A stretch of 57,128 bases of DNA from Geobacter sp. Its GTDB lineage: Bacteria; Desulfobacterota; Desulfuromonadia; Geobacterales; Pseudopelobacteraceae. The translations under genes and the position numbers were made by a program. Below the pieces are notes generated by a model, which did not search any database, was not told where the DNA came from, and saw only the letters and a program-made list of their open reading frames with translations. The stretch is taken from the NCBI GenBank assembly GCA_009684515.1, contig WKKS01000015.1, positions 1-57,128 of the forward strand. The letters are read 5' to 3'. This document shows, one piece after another, positions 24,190-33,500 of the stretch; the stretch's first letter is position 1, and each line of letters starts with the position of its first letter.

Positions 24190-25071
24190 TCAATAATACT
24201 CTTCCGCGTACTCCGGCACCTTGTCCAGAAAACCGGGACGCAGGGCGGCTTTTTCCATGGCCGCATCCACATCCTTGATCAGTCGCTCCCGATCCTTGGG
24301 GTAGCTGCCGGCGAGGTTCAGGAAATTGGAGACATGGTTGGAGCGCAGGATCGTAAAGCGCGGATTCATCTGCGTCAGCATTTCGCGCGCTTCAAGCATC
24401 AGTTCGCGACGCGTGCATTGATCGAGGGAACTGACAAACTCATCGTTGTGGCGGTGGAACAGGGTCAGAAGTGAAAAGTATTCCGGATTGACCCGATTGA
24501 CCCATTCGGCGGTACTGCGGGCGTGTGTCAGACTCCGTTTGCGGCCGGCCAGACCGAGAATGGCGGTCACCGACAGTTTCATCCCTGCTTCCCTGGCCTT
24601 CAGTGCGTGATTTGCCATCTCATCGGATGTGAAACCTTTCCTGATCTGAGACAGAGTCTCGTCGTCTCCCGATTCCAGGCCAAAGTAGAGGATGCGCAGC
24701 CGTTTTTCACGCAGCAGCGCCAGTTGTTCCAGGCTTTTGGTCGCCAGGCTGGCGGGGGAGGCGTAGGAGCCGATTCGGGCCAGATTCGTGAATGTGGCAG
24801 ATAGCGCGTCCAGTATCTCCACCAGCCCCTCAAAGGGGTAAACCAGGGCATCTCCATCGGCCAGGAAAACACGGTTTATTCGTGGCCGGTAGGCTGCCGG
24901 GATTCCGGCGATCTCCCTGATGATTTCAGACACCGGCCTTGAGTGGAAGCGTTTCCCCTTGTACATTCCGCAGAAGGTACACGTATTTTGAGAACAGCCC
25001 ACCGTAATCTGGAAGATGAGACTTCCGGCCTCGCTGGGAGGTCTGAAAAGCGGTTCAACGTAGTGCGGCAT
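24190..25071 (-). CDS. Radical SAM protein
   Basis: The 293-residue protein carries the CxxxCxxC cluster motif as CSQNTCTFCGMYKG at about residue 26, binding a 4Fe-4S cluster that cleaves S-adenosylmethionine. SAM-binding and barrel motifs follow (VFLADGDAL, RIGSYASP, YFGLESGDDETL). It resembles the Elp3/HemN-type subgroup, but its substrate is not known. I chose ATG 25071, with AAGGAG about ten bases upstream; a TTG one codon earlier is possible. The DUF309 gene lies 50 bases upstream on the same strand. Confidence 0.85.
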   Translation of the reverse strand: MPHYVEPLFRPPSEAGSLIFQITVGCSQNTCTFCGMYKGKRFHSRPVSEIIREIAGIPAAYRPRINRVFLADGDALVYPFEGLVEILDALSATFTNLARIGSYASPASLATKSLEQLALLREKRLRILYFGLESGDDETLSQIRKGFTSDEMANHALKAREAGMKLSVTAILGLAGRKRSLTHARSTAEWVNRVNPEYFSLLTLFHRHNDEFVSSLDQCTRRELMLEAREMLTQMNPRFTILRSNHVSNFLNLAGSYPKDRERLIKDVDAAMEKAALRPGFLDKVPEYAEEYY

Positions 25072-25121
25072 CAAGGGCGGACTCCTTCGGTTGATAATCG
25101 TATCATTTTAACTCGCCACAC

Positions 25122-25526
25122 TTACAATGGAACTTCATTTTTGATTGAAACCGTCTGGAGTCGCGGGATGAGTGAACTGTCCAGTTCGTACATCCTCTCC
25201 TTGCCGAGCTCTTCCAGAGCTTCACGCATCTGATTTGCATCCGATATGAGCCGTGCCACATCCACCCAGAGACACGCATCCGATACGCTACTCAGTAGTT
25301 TTACCCCGCCACCCAGGAGGCTGACGGCGCCGCCGTAGTTTCCGTTGCGCCAATGGTGCAGGGCCACCGCAATCTGCAGGGTCCCCTGGAAGAGGTTGCG
25401 CACCTCTCCATCCTCGCCGATCCAGAGTTCTTCCAATGTTTCGTGGCAGTCATACCATTGGCCGGCATTGAATTGCCTGATGGCCAGCAGTAATTGCCCG
25501 GGGGGTGATTCTTGACAATGTCGCAT
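25122..25526 (-). CDS. DUF309 family protein
   Basis: The 134-residue helical protein has the DUF309 signature: FNAGQWYDCHETLEELW near the N-terminus and FQGTLQIAVALHHWRNGNYGGA afterwards, with conserved His and Glu residues. The family's function is unknown. It is probably co-transcribed with the radical SAM gene 50 bases downstream. AAGGTAG precedes the ATG. Confidence 0.85.
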   Translation of the reverse strand: MRHCQESPPGQLLLAIRQFNAGQWYDCHETLEELWIGEDGEVRNLFQGTLQIAVALHHWRNGNYGGAVSLLGGGVKLLSSVSDACLWVDVARLISDANQMREALEELGKERMYELDSSLIPRLQTVSIKNEVPL

Positions 25527-25759
25527 ACGGGTCTACCTTATTGGTTTATATTGTTATCAGCGATGTCACCGGATTTAAGCCCGTTGACCCGATCAGCATG
25601 GCTGTCTGGAATAAATATCAGGAAATCGGATTAAATGACACAGGAATAAAACCAAGATATAACTCGAGATATTGGTTGTCAGGCGTTGTGGCCGAATATA
25701 TTATTAAGAACAATTATGTTGCTTTTGGAGTGAGCATTTCGTATACGGAGACAATATTA

Positions 25760-25987
25760 ATGCGGTTGTTACCCAAGGAGTTGCGCGTGGCTTTACTGGT
25801 CAAATATGCAAATGATGGAATGGGATATATCCCCGTATGCGAACTCGATAAATTGCTGACAACCGGCAAAGTTGAGGCTTTCAAGCGTTCAAGTGGCGAA
25901 TGGGTTAATCCAAAAGTTGACCCGGTTCGGGGGCAAGGGATGCCCAATACCTACACCGGACCGAACAGAAGAGCCAGGTGGCAGTAG
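25760..25987 (+). CDS. Small unknown protein with GKVxxFKRSSGEWV motif
   Basis: I place the start at ATG 25760 (MRLLPKELRVALLVKY), with CGGAG eight bases upstream. The open frame extends up to 25505, but that part is AT-rich, overlaps the DUF309 start on the other strand and lacks coding character. The 75-residue product has CELDKLLTTGKVEAFKRSSG, VDPVRG and the terminal YTGPNRR. The central motif also occurs in the protein at 26655. It resembles a small Geobacter-restricted family (GSU3473-like, from memory). Function unknown. Confidence 0.6.
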   Translation: MRLLPKELRVALLVKYANDGMGYIPVCELDKLLTTGKVEAFKRSSGEWVNPKVDPVRGQGMPNTYTGPNRRARWQ

Positions 25988-26058
25988 GAAAGAGCGCTGT
26001 CCTACCGCCGCTGCCGATGTCGTTGTTTGTCACCCTCTCTCCGATTGCAATCAGATAA

Positions 26059-26463
26059 TTAAGGACAGTTCCCCAATCGCTTGGCCTTGACTTTCATGTT
26101 CATGGTCTGCCCCTCCGTTTCCATCTTCATGGTCGAATCGTAGGCATCCCCCCTGTAAATCGTCTCTCCACTGAAAACACCGGCATTTTGCCCGGTACAC
26201 TTCATCTTCCAGGTAATTTTGTTGCCGGACTGTTTTAAATCGGTAACGGTGCAGTTCTTGTCCGTGGTGATACTCTTTTTCTGGTCCTTAACATCTTCCT
26301 TGCTGTAGCAATGCTTTGTCCTGGTGGGAGGCATCTTCATCGGCATACCGGGCATTTCCATGGTGCTGACCAACTCCCAGTAACCTTCGCGCATGGTTTC
26401 ACCGGCGAAGCTGACTGTCGGGAGTACGAATGTGGCGAGAATGGTAATAGCAATCCTTTTCAT
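26059..26463 (-). CDS. Secreted DUF3617 protein
   Basis: The 134-residue protein has a signal peptide ending VSFAG. The mature part begins MREGYWELVSTMEMPGM and contains KHCYSKEDV, NCTVTDLK and WKMKCTG, the cysteine pattern of DUF3617 periplasmic proteins. Four cysteines could form two disulfides. AAAGGAG lies before the ATG. The function of the family is unknown and no operon partner is visible. Confidence 0.8.
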   Translation of the reverse strand: MKRIAITILATFVLPTVSFAGETMREGYWELVSTMEMPGMPMKMPPTRTKHCYSKEDVKDQKKSITTDKNCTVTDLKQSGNKITWKMKCTGQNAGVFSGETIYRGDAYDSTMKMETEGQTMNMKVKAKRLGNCP

Positions 26464-26654
26464 GGTTTAATCTCCTTTTTTGATAGAATGATGACCGGAT
26501 TTCGAACGAATTATATCGCAGAGCGTACCATTTAACTGGCGGTAAGCAAGCTTCATGTTGGCTGTTTTTCACTGAACAAGGACCGGTATTGACCAAATAA
26601 GACTAAAAAGGTATTATTACGATAATGAATTTCAAAAAGAAAGGGGGGCTTGAA

Positions 26655-26843
26655 ATGCTGATACGAATCAATTACCCCGATGATAGTTTTGATTATGTGA
26701 AGGAAAAAATTCTGGACAGGCTGATCGAATCCAAAAAAATCAAAAGGTTCAGGCGCTCGGCCGGCTGGGTAACACTGGGTGTGGATCCGGTTCGGACAGC
26801 CAGACGCGAGCAGGTTTCCAAAAAAAATGCTGCGGGAATCTGA
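26655..26843 (+). CDS. Small unknown protein, paralogue-like to 25760
   Basis: The 62-residue protein begins MLIRINYPDDSFDYVKEKIL; GGGGGG stands six bases before the ATG, so I reject the earlier in-frame ATG at 26625. RLIESKKIKRFRRSAGWV and GVDPVR match the layout of the protein at 25760. It is basic and soluble. Small proteins of this layout recur in Geobacter genomes as far as I recall; function unknown. Confidence 0.6.
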   Translation: MLIRINYPDDSFDYVKEKILDRLIESKKIKRFRRSAGWVTLGVDPVRTARREQVSKKNAAGI

Positions 26844-26999
26844 ACATGGATTTGTCGCATGAGCGGCTGTTGTCTGGTTTCGGGTTTTTGAGAATCGTCC
26901 ACGTGTGGGACAGGTCTTGGATTTGTGCTATTATGTGACAGTATGCACGGTGGTTTTTAAATTTCAATGACGATGTTGTCAGAATTGGGGGTGGTGCAA

Positions 27000-27215
27000 A
27001 TGGCACGCTTTTATGATTCGGTGAATGACTCGGAATTGAGTCGGGTTGAAGCTCTTCTTGAAAAAGAAGGTATCGGATATTCGTTGCAGATATTGGCGGA
27101 AGGGACCCCGTTGAAGGAAATTCTGGTGGCGGAGGAGGATTTTGCGGCGGCCGAACTGGTTTTGCGCAGTCTGACCGGTATGGTTTACTCAAAGGGTGTG
27201 AAGCCGCACCCATAG
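27000..27215 (+). CDS. DUF2007-like small protein
   Basis: The 71-residue protein begins MARFYDSVNDSELSRVEALLEKEGI and contains LKEILVAEEDFAAAELVL, the alpha-beta pattern of DUF2007 (putative signal-transducing protein). GGGGGTGG precedes ATG 27000; an upstream ATG at 26967 lacks a ribosome binding site. The next gene starts 10 bases after its stop, so they are probably co-transcribed. Function unknown. Confidence 0.7.
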   Translation: MARFYDSVNDSELSRVEALLEKEGIGYSLQILAEGTPLKEILVAEEDFAAAELVLRSLTGMVYSKGVKPHP

Positions 27216-27225
27216 AGGAGGGGCA

Positions 27226-27528
27226 ATGAAAAGGATCGCCACGCTTTTTACGGCCGTGTTAATTTCTCTGATGCCGGTGGTTATGCCGGTTTTCGCTGAT
27301 GAAACTTCCACAACCGGACCGTCCGGACAACAGGATCAGGAGAAGGACGAGTGTCTGCTTTTGGCCAGAAAATGCGGCAACTCGGCCGTTTCCATACAGG
27401 ACAAGATCGAGAAACTCAAAGAAGAAATTGCCAAAGGTAGAGCCGTCTATACCGCCGAAGAGCTGAGCAACCTCAAACAGAAACTGGATGAGGTCAGCAA
27501 AACATTGGATTTCCTTTTGGAAAAATAA
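27226..27528 (+). CDS. Small secreted coiled-coil protein
   Basis: The 100-residue protein has a signal peptide ending VFADE. The mature part contains ECLLLARKCGNS, with two cysteines, and a heptad-rich helix SIQDKIEKLKEEIAKG to the end, suggesting a periplasmic coiled coil. GAGGAGGGGC precedes the ATG. No family is recognised. It follows the DUF2007-like gene by 10 bases. Confidence 0.7.
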   Translation: MKRIATLFTAVLISLMPVVMPVFADETSTTGPSGQQDQEKDECLLLARKCGNSAVSIQDKIEKLKEEIAKGRAVYTAEELSNLKQKLDEVSKTLDFLLEK

Positions 27529-27622
27529 TCTGCTTCACGTTGTCCTGCTAAACTTGTATACCAACTCTCACGGAAGAATTTTGCAAACCTAATCAGGGTC
27601 GTTCTGATCCGCCGGAGTTGAC

Positions 27623-29050
27623 ATGTCTTACTCTCCCCTTTTAACAGACCTGTACGAACTGACCATGCTGGCCGGCTATCTTGAAGAGGGTATGGTCGAA
27701 AACCGTGCTGTGTTTGACCTCTATTTTCGCACCAATCCCTTCGAAGGTGGATATGCGGTATTTGCCGGACTGGAACCGGCGCTGGATTTTCTTGAAAAAT
27801 TCCGCTTTTCAGATGAGGAGCTGGAGTTTCTGTCCGGATCAGGACTTTTTAAACCCGTTTTTGTCGATTTTCTCCGAAATTTCAGGTTTCGTGGCAAGGT
27901 GACAGCCCCATCCGAAGGGACACTGGTGTTTGCCAACGAACCCCTGCTGACTGTGGAAGGAACATTGGCAGAGGCGCAGTTTGTCGAAACAGCACTACTG
28001 AACATAATCAATTTCCAGACCCTGGCAGCCACCAAATCGGCCCGTATCTGCCATGCCGCTGGCGGTGCCGAAGTGTTCGAGTTTGGTCTGCGCCGGGCTC
28101 AGGGGCCGGATGGCGGGGTGTCAGCCTCGCGGGCGGCCTGTGTGGGCGGTTGCAAAGGGACCAGCAACGTACTGGCCGGAAAAATGTTCGGCCTGCCGTT
28201 GCGCGGAACCCAGGCCCATAGCTGGATACAGGCTTTCCCCGATGAATTGTCGGCCTTCCGGTCCTATGCCGCCACCTTTCCCGGCAGTACCGTGCTGCTG
28301 GTTGATACCTATGACACTCTCAAAAGCGGAGTAATAAACGCAATCACCGTGGCAGCTGAATTGCGGCAACGCGGGCACGAACTGCGCGGCATTCGCATCG
28401 ACTCGGGGGATTTGGCGTACCTCTCGCAGGAAGCGCGGCGGATGCTGGATCAGGCCGGATTCCCGGATGTGGGGATTGTTGTCTCCAATGACCTGGATGA
28501 ATACGTGATCGAATCGGTGCGCAGGGAAGGGGGGCAGGTTGATTTTTACGGCATCGGCACCAGGCTCTCGACTTGCGCCGGTGCAGGAGGCGGGGCGCTG
28601 GGCGGCGTTTATAAGCTGGTCGAGATCAACGGAGAACCGAAGCTGAAAGTCACCGGCGATGCAGCCAAGTCCACCCTGCCGGGTAGAAAGAACCTCTTCC
28701 GCTTTGTAGATTCACTGGGGAATTTCATTCAGGATGTGGTTTGTCTGGCGGATGAAGAAATCAAAGGGGGAGATACGGTTTATGACCCGGCCAATCCGCT
28801 GCGAAACACCATCCTGCCTGGCGACGCCTGTCTGACTGAACTCAGGAGTGTGGTGATGGAAGCCGGGTGTCGCACAGTTGACAGGGAATCACTGGAAGTC
28901 ATGGCCGAACGATGCAGTCGGGAGTTGAACCGCCTCCCAAGCGGTTGTCTGCGGCTGATCAATCCCCACCGTTACAAGGTTTCCATTTCAAGTTCCCTCA
29001 ACAATCTCAGGGGTGAATTAATCGAAAAAGCCGGAAGGAAGGCTCCATGA
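27623..29050 (+). CDS. pncB: Nicotinate phosphoribosyltransferase
   Basis: The 475-residue enzyme converts nicotinate and PRPP to nicotinate mononucleotide in NAD salvage. Family motifs are clear: LLTDLYELTMLAGYLEEG at the N-terminus, FEFGLRRAQGPDGG (substrate loop with Arg), GTQAHSWIQAF with the catalytic-site His, and RIDSGDLAYLS in the phosphoribosyl site. Length is normal. The stop overlaps the nicotinamidase start by four bases (ATGA), so both are translationally coupled. Confidence 0.93.
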   Translation: MSYSPLLTDLYELTMLAGYLEEGMVENRAVFDLYFRTNPFEGGYAVFAGLEPALDFLEKFRFSDEELEFLSGSGLFKPVFVDFLRNFRFRGKVTAPSEGTLVFANEPLLTVEGTLAEAQFVETALLNIINFQTLAATKSARICHAAGGAEVFEFGLRRAQGPDGGVSASRAACVGGCKGTSNVLAGKMFGLPLRGTQAHSWIQAFPDELSAFRSYAATFPGSTVLLVDTYDTLKSGVINAITVAAELRQRGHELRGIRIDSGDLAYLSQEARRMLDQAGFPDVGIVVSNDLDEYVIESVRREGGQVDFYGIGTRLSTCAGAGGGALGGVYKLVEINGEPKLKVTGDAAKSTLPGRKNLFRFVDSLGNFIQDVVCLADEEIKGGDTVYDPANPLRNTILPGDACLTELRSVVMEAGCRTVDRESLEVMAERCSRELNRLPSGCLRLINPHRYKVSISSSLNNLRGELIEKAGRKAP

Positions 29051-29658
29051 CTATGACAAAGGATTCTGCACTGCTGCTGGTTGATGTCCAGAACGACTTC
29101 TGCCCCGGCGGAGCCCTTCCCGTGCCGGATGGTGACAAGGTCGTTGAGCCGCTCAACCGGATCGCCTCGTCTTTTGCAGCGGCGGGGTTAACCGTAGTAG
29201 CCAGCCGGGACTGGCATCCGCCGGTCACCAGACATTTTAACGAATACGGCGGCGCCTGGCCGCGACACTGTGTTCAGAACAGTCCCGGAGCCCGGTTTCA
29301 TCCTGACCTGCACCTGCCGGAGGGGACACTGTTTGTCTCCAAGGGGAATGACCCGGATTCGGATTCCTATTCATCCTTCGACGGAGTAAGCGCAGACGGA
29401 AGCTCGCTCGGGGAAATCCTGGCCGGGTTGCAGGTCAAGCATCTGTATGTGGGAGGTCTGGCAACCGACTACTGTGTCCGCTCATCGGCGCTGGATGCGA
29501 AGAAAGCCGGTTTTGAGGTGACACTGCTGACCGATGCCATAGCAGGAGTAAATATCGTTGCGGGGGATTCTGAAGAGGCGCTGGAAGAAATGGGGCGCGC
29601 CGGGATTGATTTCTGCACAGCGGACGAGGCGATTAGCCGGATTCGCCGCGCAAGCTAA
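29047..29658 (+). CDS. pncA: Nicotinamidase
   Basis: The 203-residue isochorismatase-fold enzyme hydrolyses nicotinamide to nicotinate, the substrate of the gene before it. The catalytic triad is visible: Asp in LLVDVQNDFCPGGAL, Lys in VSKGNDPDSDSYS and Cys in LATDYCVRSS. The metal-site motif reads SRDWHPPVTRHF. Fused translation with pncB makes a two-step salvage unit. Confidence 0.93.
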   Translation: MTMTKDSALLLVDVQNDFCPGGALPVPDGDKVVEPLNRIASSFAAAGLTVVASRDWHPPVTRHFNEYGGAWPRHCVQNSPGARFHPDLHLPEGTLFVSKGNDPDSDSYSSFDGVSADGSSLGEILAGLQVKHLYVGGLATDYCVRSSALDAKKAGFEVTLLTDAIAGVNIVAGDSEEALEEMGRAGIDFCTADEAISRIRRAS

Positions 29659-29677
29659 GTACGTCTGCTGCCGAACA

Positions 29678-29756
29678 TAAATATCACATTAGTGGTATTA
29701 TGGCCCTGAAATGGCGCGAAAAAGCCATAAATACTACTATTGTGGTATTTATGGCC
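29678..29756. repeat. Tandem palindromic repeats
   Basis: Two related hairpins lie downstream of pncA. The second (29724-29755) has a 14-bp stem, GCCATAAATACTAC paired with GTGGTATTTATGGC, around loop TATT. The first (about 29680-29704) is a degenerate copy, CATAAATATCAC-ATTA-GTGGTATTATG. Neither has a T tract, so they are not classical terminators. They resemble REP-type elements. Confidence 0.65.
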
Positions 29757-29782
29757 GTGTAGCTGCGACTATCCATGAGCTG

Positions 29783-30253
29783 TTATTGTCCGCAAACATC
29801 TTCCTGCAAAGCAATTTGATAACCTTCCATCTTGTATCTGATGACGTAATCAAGACCGCATTTACCGCAGCGATGCGCCTGGCTTAGTCCATCGGGGTTC
29901 TTTTCCACCCAACCGGCGATGATGTCGCGGGAACCGCATCTGGTTCTGGGGCAGCGTTCGCCCCCCTTTTTCAGAAACATCTCATCGGTGAGGAACTCCG
30001 GCTTTTCGACGCCACCCATCATTGATTGCCTGAAAATCCTGTGAGTAGCGGCTACAGCCTCGATACAGGCACTGGCTTCGGAGGCGCTGCCTTCTTCCAA
30101 CAGTAATTCGGGCGGTGTCTGATCCCGATAAATCAGGCTGCATGAATAACCTTTGCTCCCGCGATCCACCTTTATCCCGAATGTCGTCTCTTTCAAAACG
30201 CCAAGATTAAGTTCGGTAACACGTGCCTTGAGCTGCTTTTCTGTAACTTTCAT
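29783..30253 (-). CDS. Unknown protein with C-terminal zinc-ribbon-like motif
   Basis: I use ATG 30253 (MKVTEKQLKARV), with GGGAG about nine bases upstream; the frame opens to 30325 without a ribosome binding site. The 156-residue protein has an N-terminal alpha/beta region and a C-terminal four-cysteine pattern, CPRTRCGS...HRCGKCGLDYVI, typical of a zinc ribbon. No catalytic motif or family is recognised. It stands alone. Confidence 0.7.
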   Translation of the reverse strand: MKVTEKQLKARVTELNLGVLKETTFGIKVDRGSKGYSCSLIYRDQTPPELLLEEGSASEASACIEAVAATHRIFRQSMMGGVEKPEFLTDEMFLKKGGERCPRTRCGSRDIIAGWVEKNPDGLSQAHRCGKCGLDYVIRYKMEGYQIALQEDVCGQ

Positions 30254-30513
30254 TATGCTTTTTCTCCCATTTGGTCTCCGTGGAGGGATCTTGCCGTTTG
30301 ACATTACACAAACTCGCTTCGCCATGCAAAGCTGAAAATGTGAAAACCGTCCCTCAATGGATGATTAATTAATCTACGCCGCCTTTTCTTGTTTTGAAAA
30401 AACTCCTCTGGAATTATAACTGCCCAAAAAAAACATGTTACAATGCTGGTCAGATAATGATAGCGATGGGCAATTTGCTTGATAACTGCATAAAATAACC
30501 GGAAAATATCCGA
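30254..30513. other. Divergent intergenic region
   Basis: No gene is seen. The block AATAACCGGAAAAT occurs twice, immediately before and just inside the AsmA-like gene start (30494 and 30524), and may be chance. No clear promoter is assigned. Confidence 0.35.
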
Positions 30514-33500
30514 ATGAAAAACCCAATAACCGGAAAATGCAAAAAAATCCTGCTCTACACGGCCATTGTCCTGGTTGGTCTGGCAATAATTCTTCCCGTG
30601 GCTTTAACCAAATATATTGCAACCCCTCATGCCGCGTCACGCATATCCGGAATGATTTCTGATGTTATTGGACAGCCGGTTGTCATTGAGCAAATCGATC
30701 TTTCAGGCGGTGCACTGCATTTGAAGGGACTGTCTGTCGCAAATCCCGAGGGTTTCCCGCTCTCCAGGTTGTTGTCAGTAGATTCGATGACCATCATCCC
30801 GCTCTGGTTGAAATTGCTGTCCGGGCATAGGACATTTGAAAAGATCGAATTGGAAGGAATTGCGGTTGACCTGCAAAAAAACAGCGGCGGGGTCTGGAAT
30901 TTCAGTCAAATGCAGCGTCGATTTTCATCGGTAAAACCTTCCTCCGCAGAAATTTTGATTCACCAACTCAAAATTACGAGGGGAGCTTTGCAGATCAATG
31001 ATCAGCGGCTTGCGGGGCTGTCCCTGAATGTATCCGATTTTGCAAACAAGGGCTCTGAAAAATCAGGATTTAATCTGGCGTTTGACGATCCCGGCCACAA
31101 CCATTACACGCTGTCCGGCAAAGCGCGTCTGGACAAAGAGCCGGAACTGGATCTATCCCTTTCATCTTCATCGGTCTCTCTCAAAAGTCTCTCTGGACTG
31201 CTGCGAAGCAAAAGCGGTTACCTGCCGGAGCAGGGGAATGCAACTCTCCTGGTGACGGCTAATCTGCGGAATGGTATTGTTAATGCCAGGGGAGAGGTGG
31301 GCTTCAGCGCGGCGTCCCTGCCTGCCGTCGCTACCGGAAAAGCCTTTGGCGGCAATCTTACTCTTGTGGCCGGTTACGATCTGCGAAAAGATGTCCTGAC
31401 AATTGAAACTCTGACTTTGCATCTGAACAAGCTGCTTGCGATACGGGCCTCCGGAACTGTCAGGGAGCTGAAACGGGCTAAGTCTTTTGTGATCGATGCC
31501 GGAGTGGATGAGATTGATGTAGCCTCAATCTATCCCCTGTTTCCACAACTGGCCCACGGAAAAATCACGATCGGCGGCAGGTTGGACAAAAGTTCCCTGC
31601 ACCTGACCGGCAATGCGGCTGACGGTATTTCATCCGCCACGGGACGCATCGGCTTTTCCCACGGATTGCTGAAACAGGGGGAGCGACTTATTTTCAATGA
31701 TCTGACGGTTAACACCGTGATTTCCAGCCGAGGCAAATCAGTGGTCGCAGTTGGAAAGGCGACGCAGACCAAGTCGGAAGCCGGAGCGCTCCTTGAAGCA
31801 CTGGATGCGCCATTCCAGGTTACATTTGACGGGCATTTAAAATCCATCAAGGCAAAAATACCGGCCTTATCCGCAAAGGTTAAGGGCGTTTCGCTGACAG
31901 CCCGGGCTTTCTATGCCGACGAGATTGGAGTAATGGAGGGTGCTGCCGTCAGGGGCAAAGATTTTACGGTGTCGCTTGCGCGCCTCTCGATTCGTCTGCC
32001 GGTTAAGCAGGTTTTATCAAGATTCGTTCGCTATCCGGTGATTGCGGACTTTAGCGGATGCGACCTGCAGCGCGGCGATGCCCTGTTAAAAAAACTGTCC
32101 GGAAAGATTCGCGGCGCTTATGTTTATAACCCTGAAGGGAAGTGGCTGGAAGGAACGGCGCAACTTGCCGCTGAAAAGGTGGCCTGGCAGGGGAAGGAGG
32201 CTGGCGCTCCCGCCATCAATGCCGCGTTTTCAAAAGCCGGTGGCAAGGCGGATTTTACAGCGACACTGCTGGGTGGCTCAATAAAAGGGGATGCGGTATT
32301 CAATCCCTTTGCCCCATTGGAAAAGGTCGGATTCAGGCTCAACGCAAAAGGGATCCGGTTGGCCGGAGTCAGCAAGTATGCCGGGATCAAGGGTGATTTG
32401 GCACTATCGGGAGGAACGCTGGATACTGTCTGTAACGGTCGTTACGCCAAGTCCGATGGTCTTTTCTGTCACCTGGAGGCGGCCGGCAATAATATTGCCG
32501 TGACCGGCAAAGGGGGCAAATCATTGCTCTCCAGCGGTGGAGCTATTGTCAATGGAGACCTGTCTGGTAAGAAACTGGTCCTAAATCAGCTGTTGCTGAC
32601 CGCCGGAAAGGATCTGGTTCTCAACGCCAGCGGGGCTATAGAAAATGCCAATCTGCCGGCCCGCCAGGGACGGATTGCCTTTAATGTTCCAAGCACATCA
32701 CTGGCAGCTCTTGTGGATACATTCATAAATGCCATGCCGCGATCAATACAGGAGGCGACTGTTAAGGGTGGACTTGCAACCGAAGGGACTATCAACTTGC
32801 AGGAAGGCAAAATTCTTGTCGATGGCGCGGTAACTCTGGCCAATATCGGTATTGACGCCCCCTCTGGCAATATGAAGGTTTCGGGTATAAACGGCTTGCT
32901 GCCGCTGTCTCTCGATCTCTCCGGCAAAGTGGTTGCCAAGCCTCCGAACTCTTCGAGCTTTAACCGGCAGAACTATGCTTCACTGATGGAGCAACTTCGC
33001 CGTAAAACAGAAAAAGTGGAGACCATCACCATTGTCAGCGCCAGTTTCAGCGGGTTAAATCTGGATTCCGTCAAACTCAGGCTGAGGGCCTCCCGGGGTG
33101 TCACGGAAATTATCTCCCTCGATTCTTCGCTTTACGGCGGAACTCTGTTGGGAAAGGGTTTCATTACGGCACAAAACGGGATTCTCTACCGGGGGGATAT
33201 GCTGATAAATGAACTCAGTCTGGTGCAGCTCTGCAAGGCTTTTCCGGCCATTGCCGGTTATATCTCCGGTAAAATAGACGGGGTGTTGAGTATTCAGGGA
33301 AAGGGGAAACAGCTGACCGGTATTTCCGGCTTTACCGAATTTTGGGCACGTGAAACGGCTGGCGAAAAAATGCTGGTCAGCAAGGAGTTCCTCCAACGCC
33401 TGTCCGGAAAAAAACTGAGCGGTTTCTTTTTCAGTTCGGACCGGGCTTACGATCATGCCGGAATCAAGGCTTCTCTTGAAAAAGGTTATCTGACCTTTGA

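Noticed and set aside
25512..25530. CTTGACAATGTC as a further fad-type operator
   Set aside because: Only one half site fits and the symmetric half is absent; the neighbouring genes have no link to fatty acids.
25505..25759. N-terminal extension of the small protein at 25760
   Set aside because: The region is AT-rich, overlaps the DUF309 start antisense and has no initiation signal; the ATG at 25760 has a good ribosome binding site.
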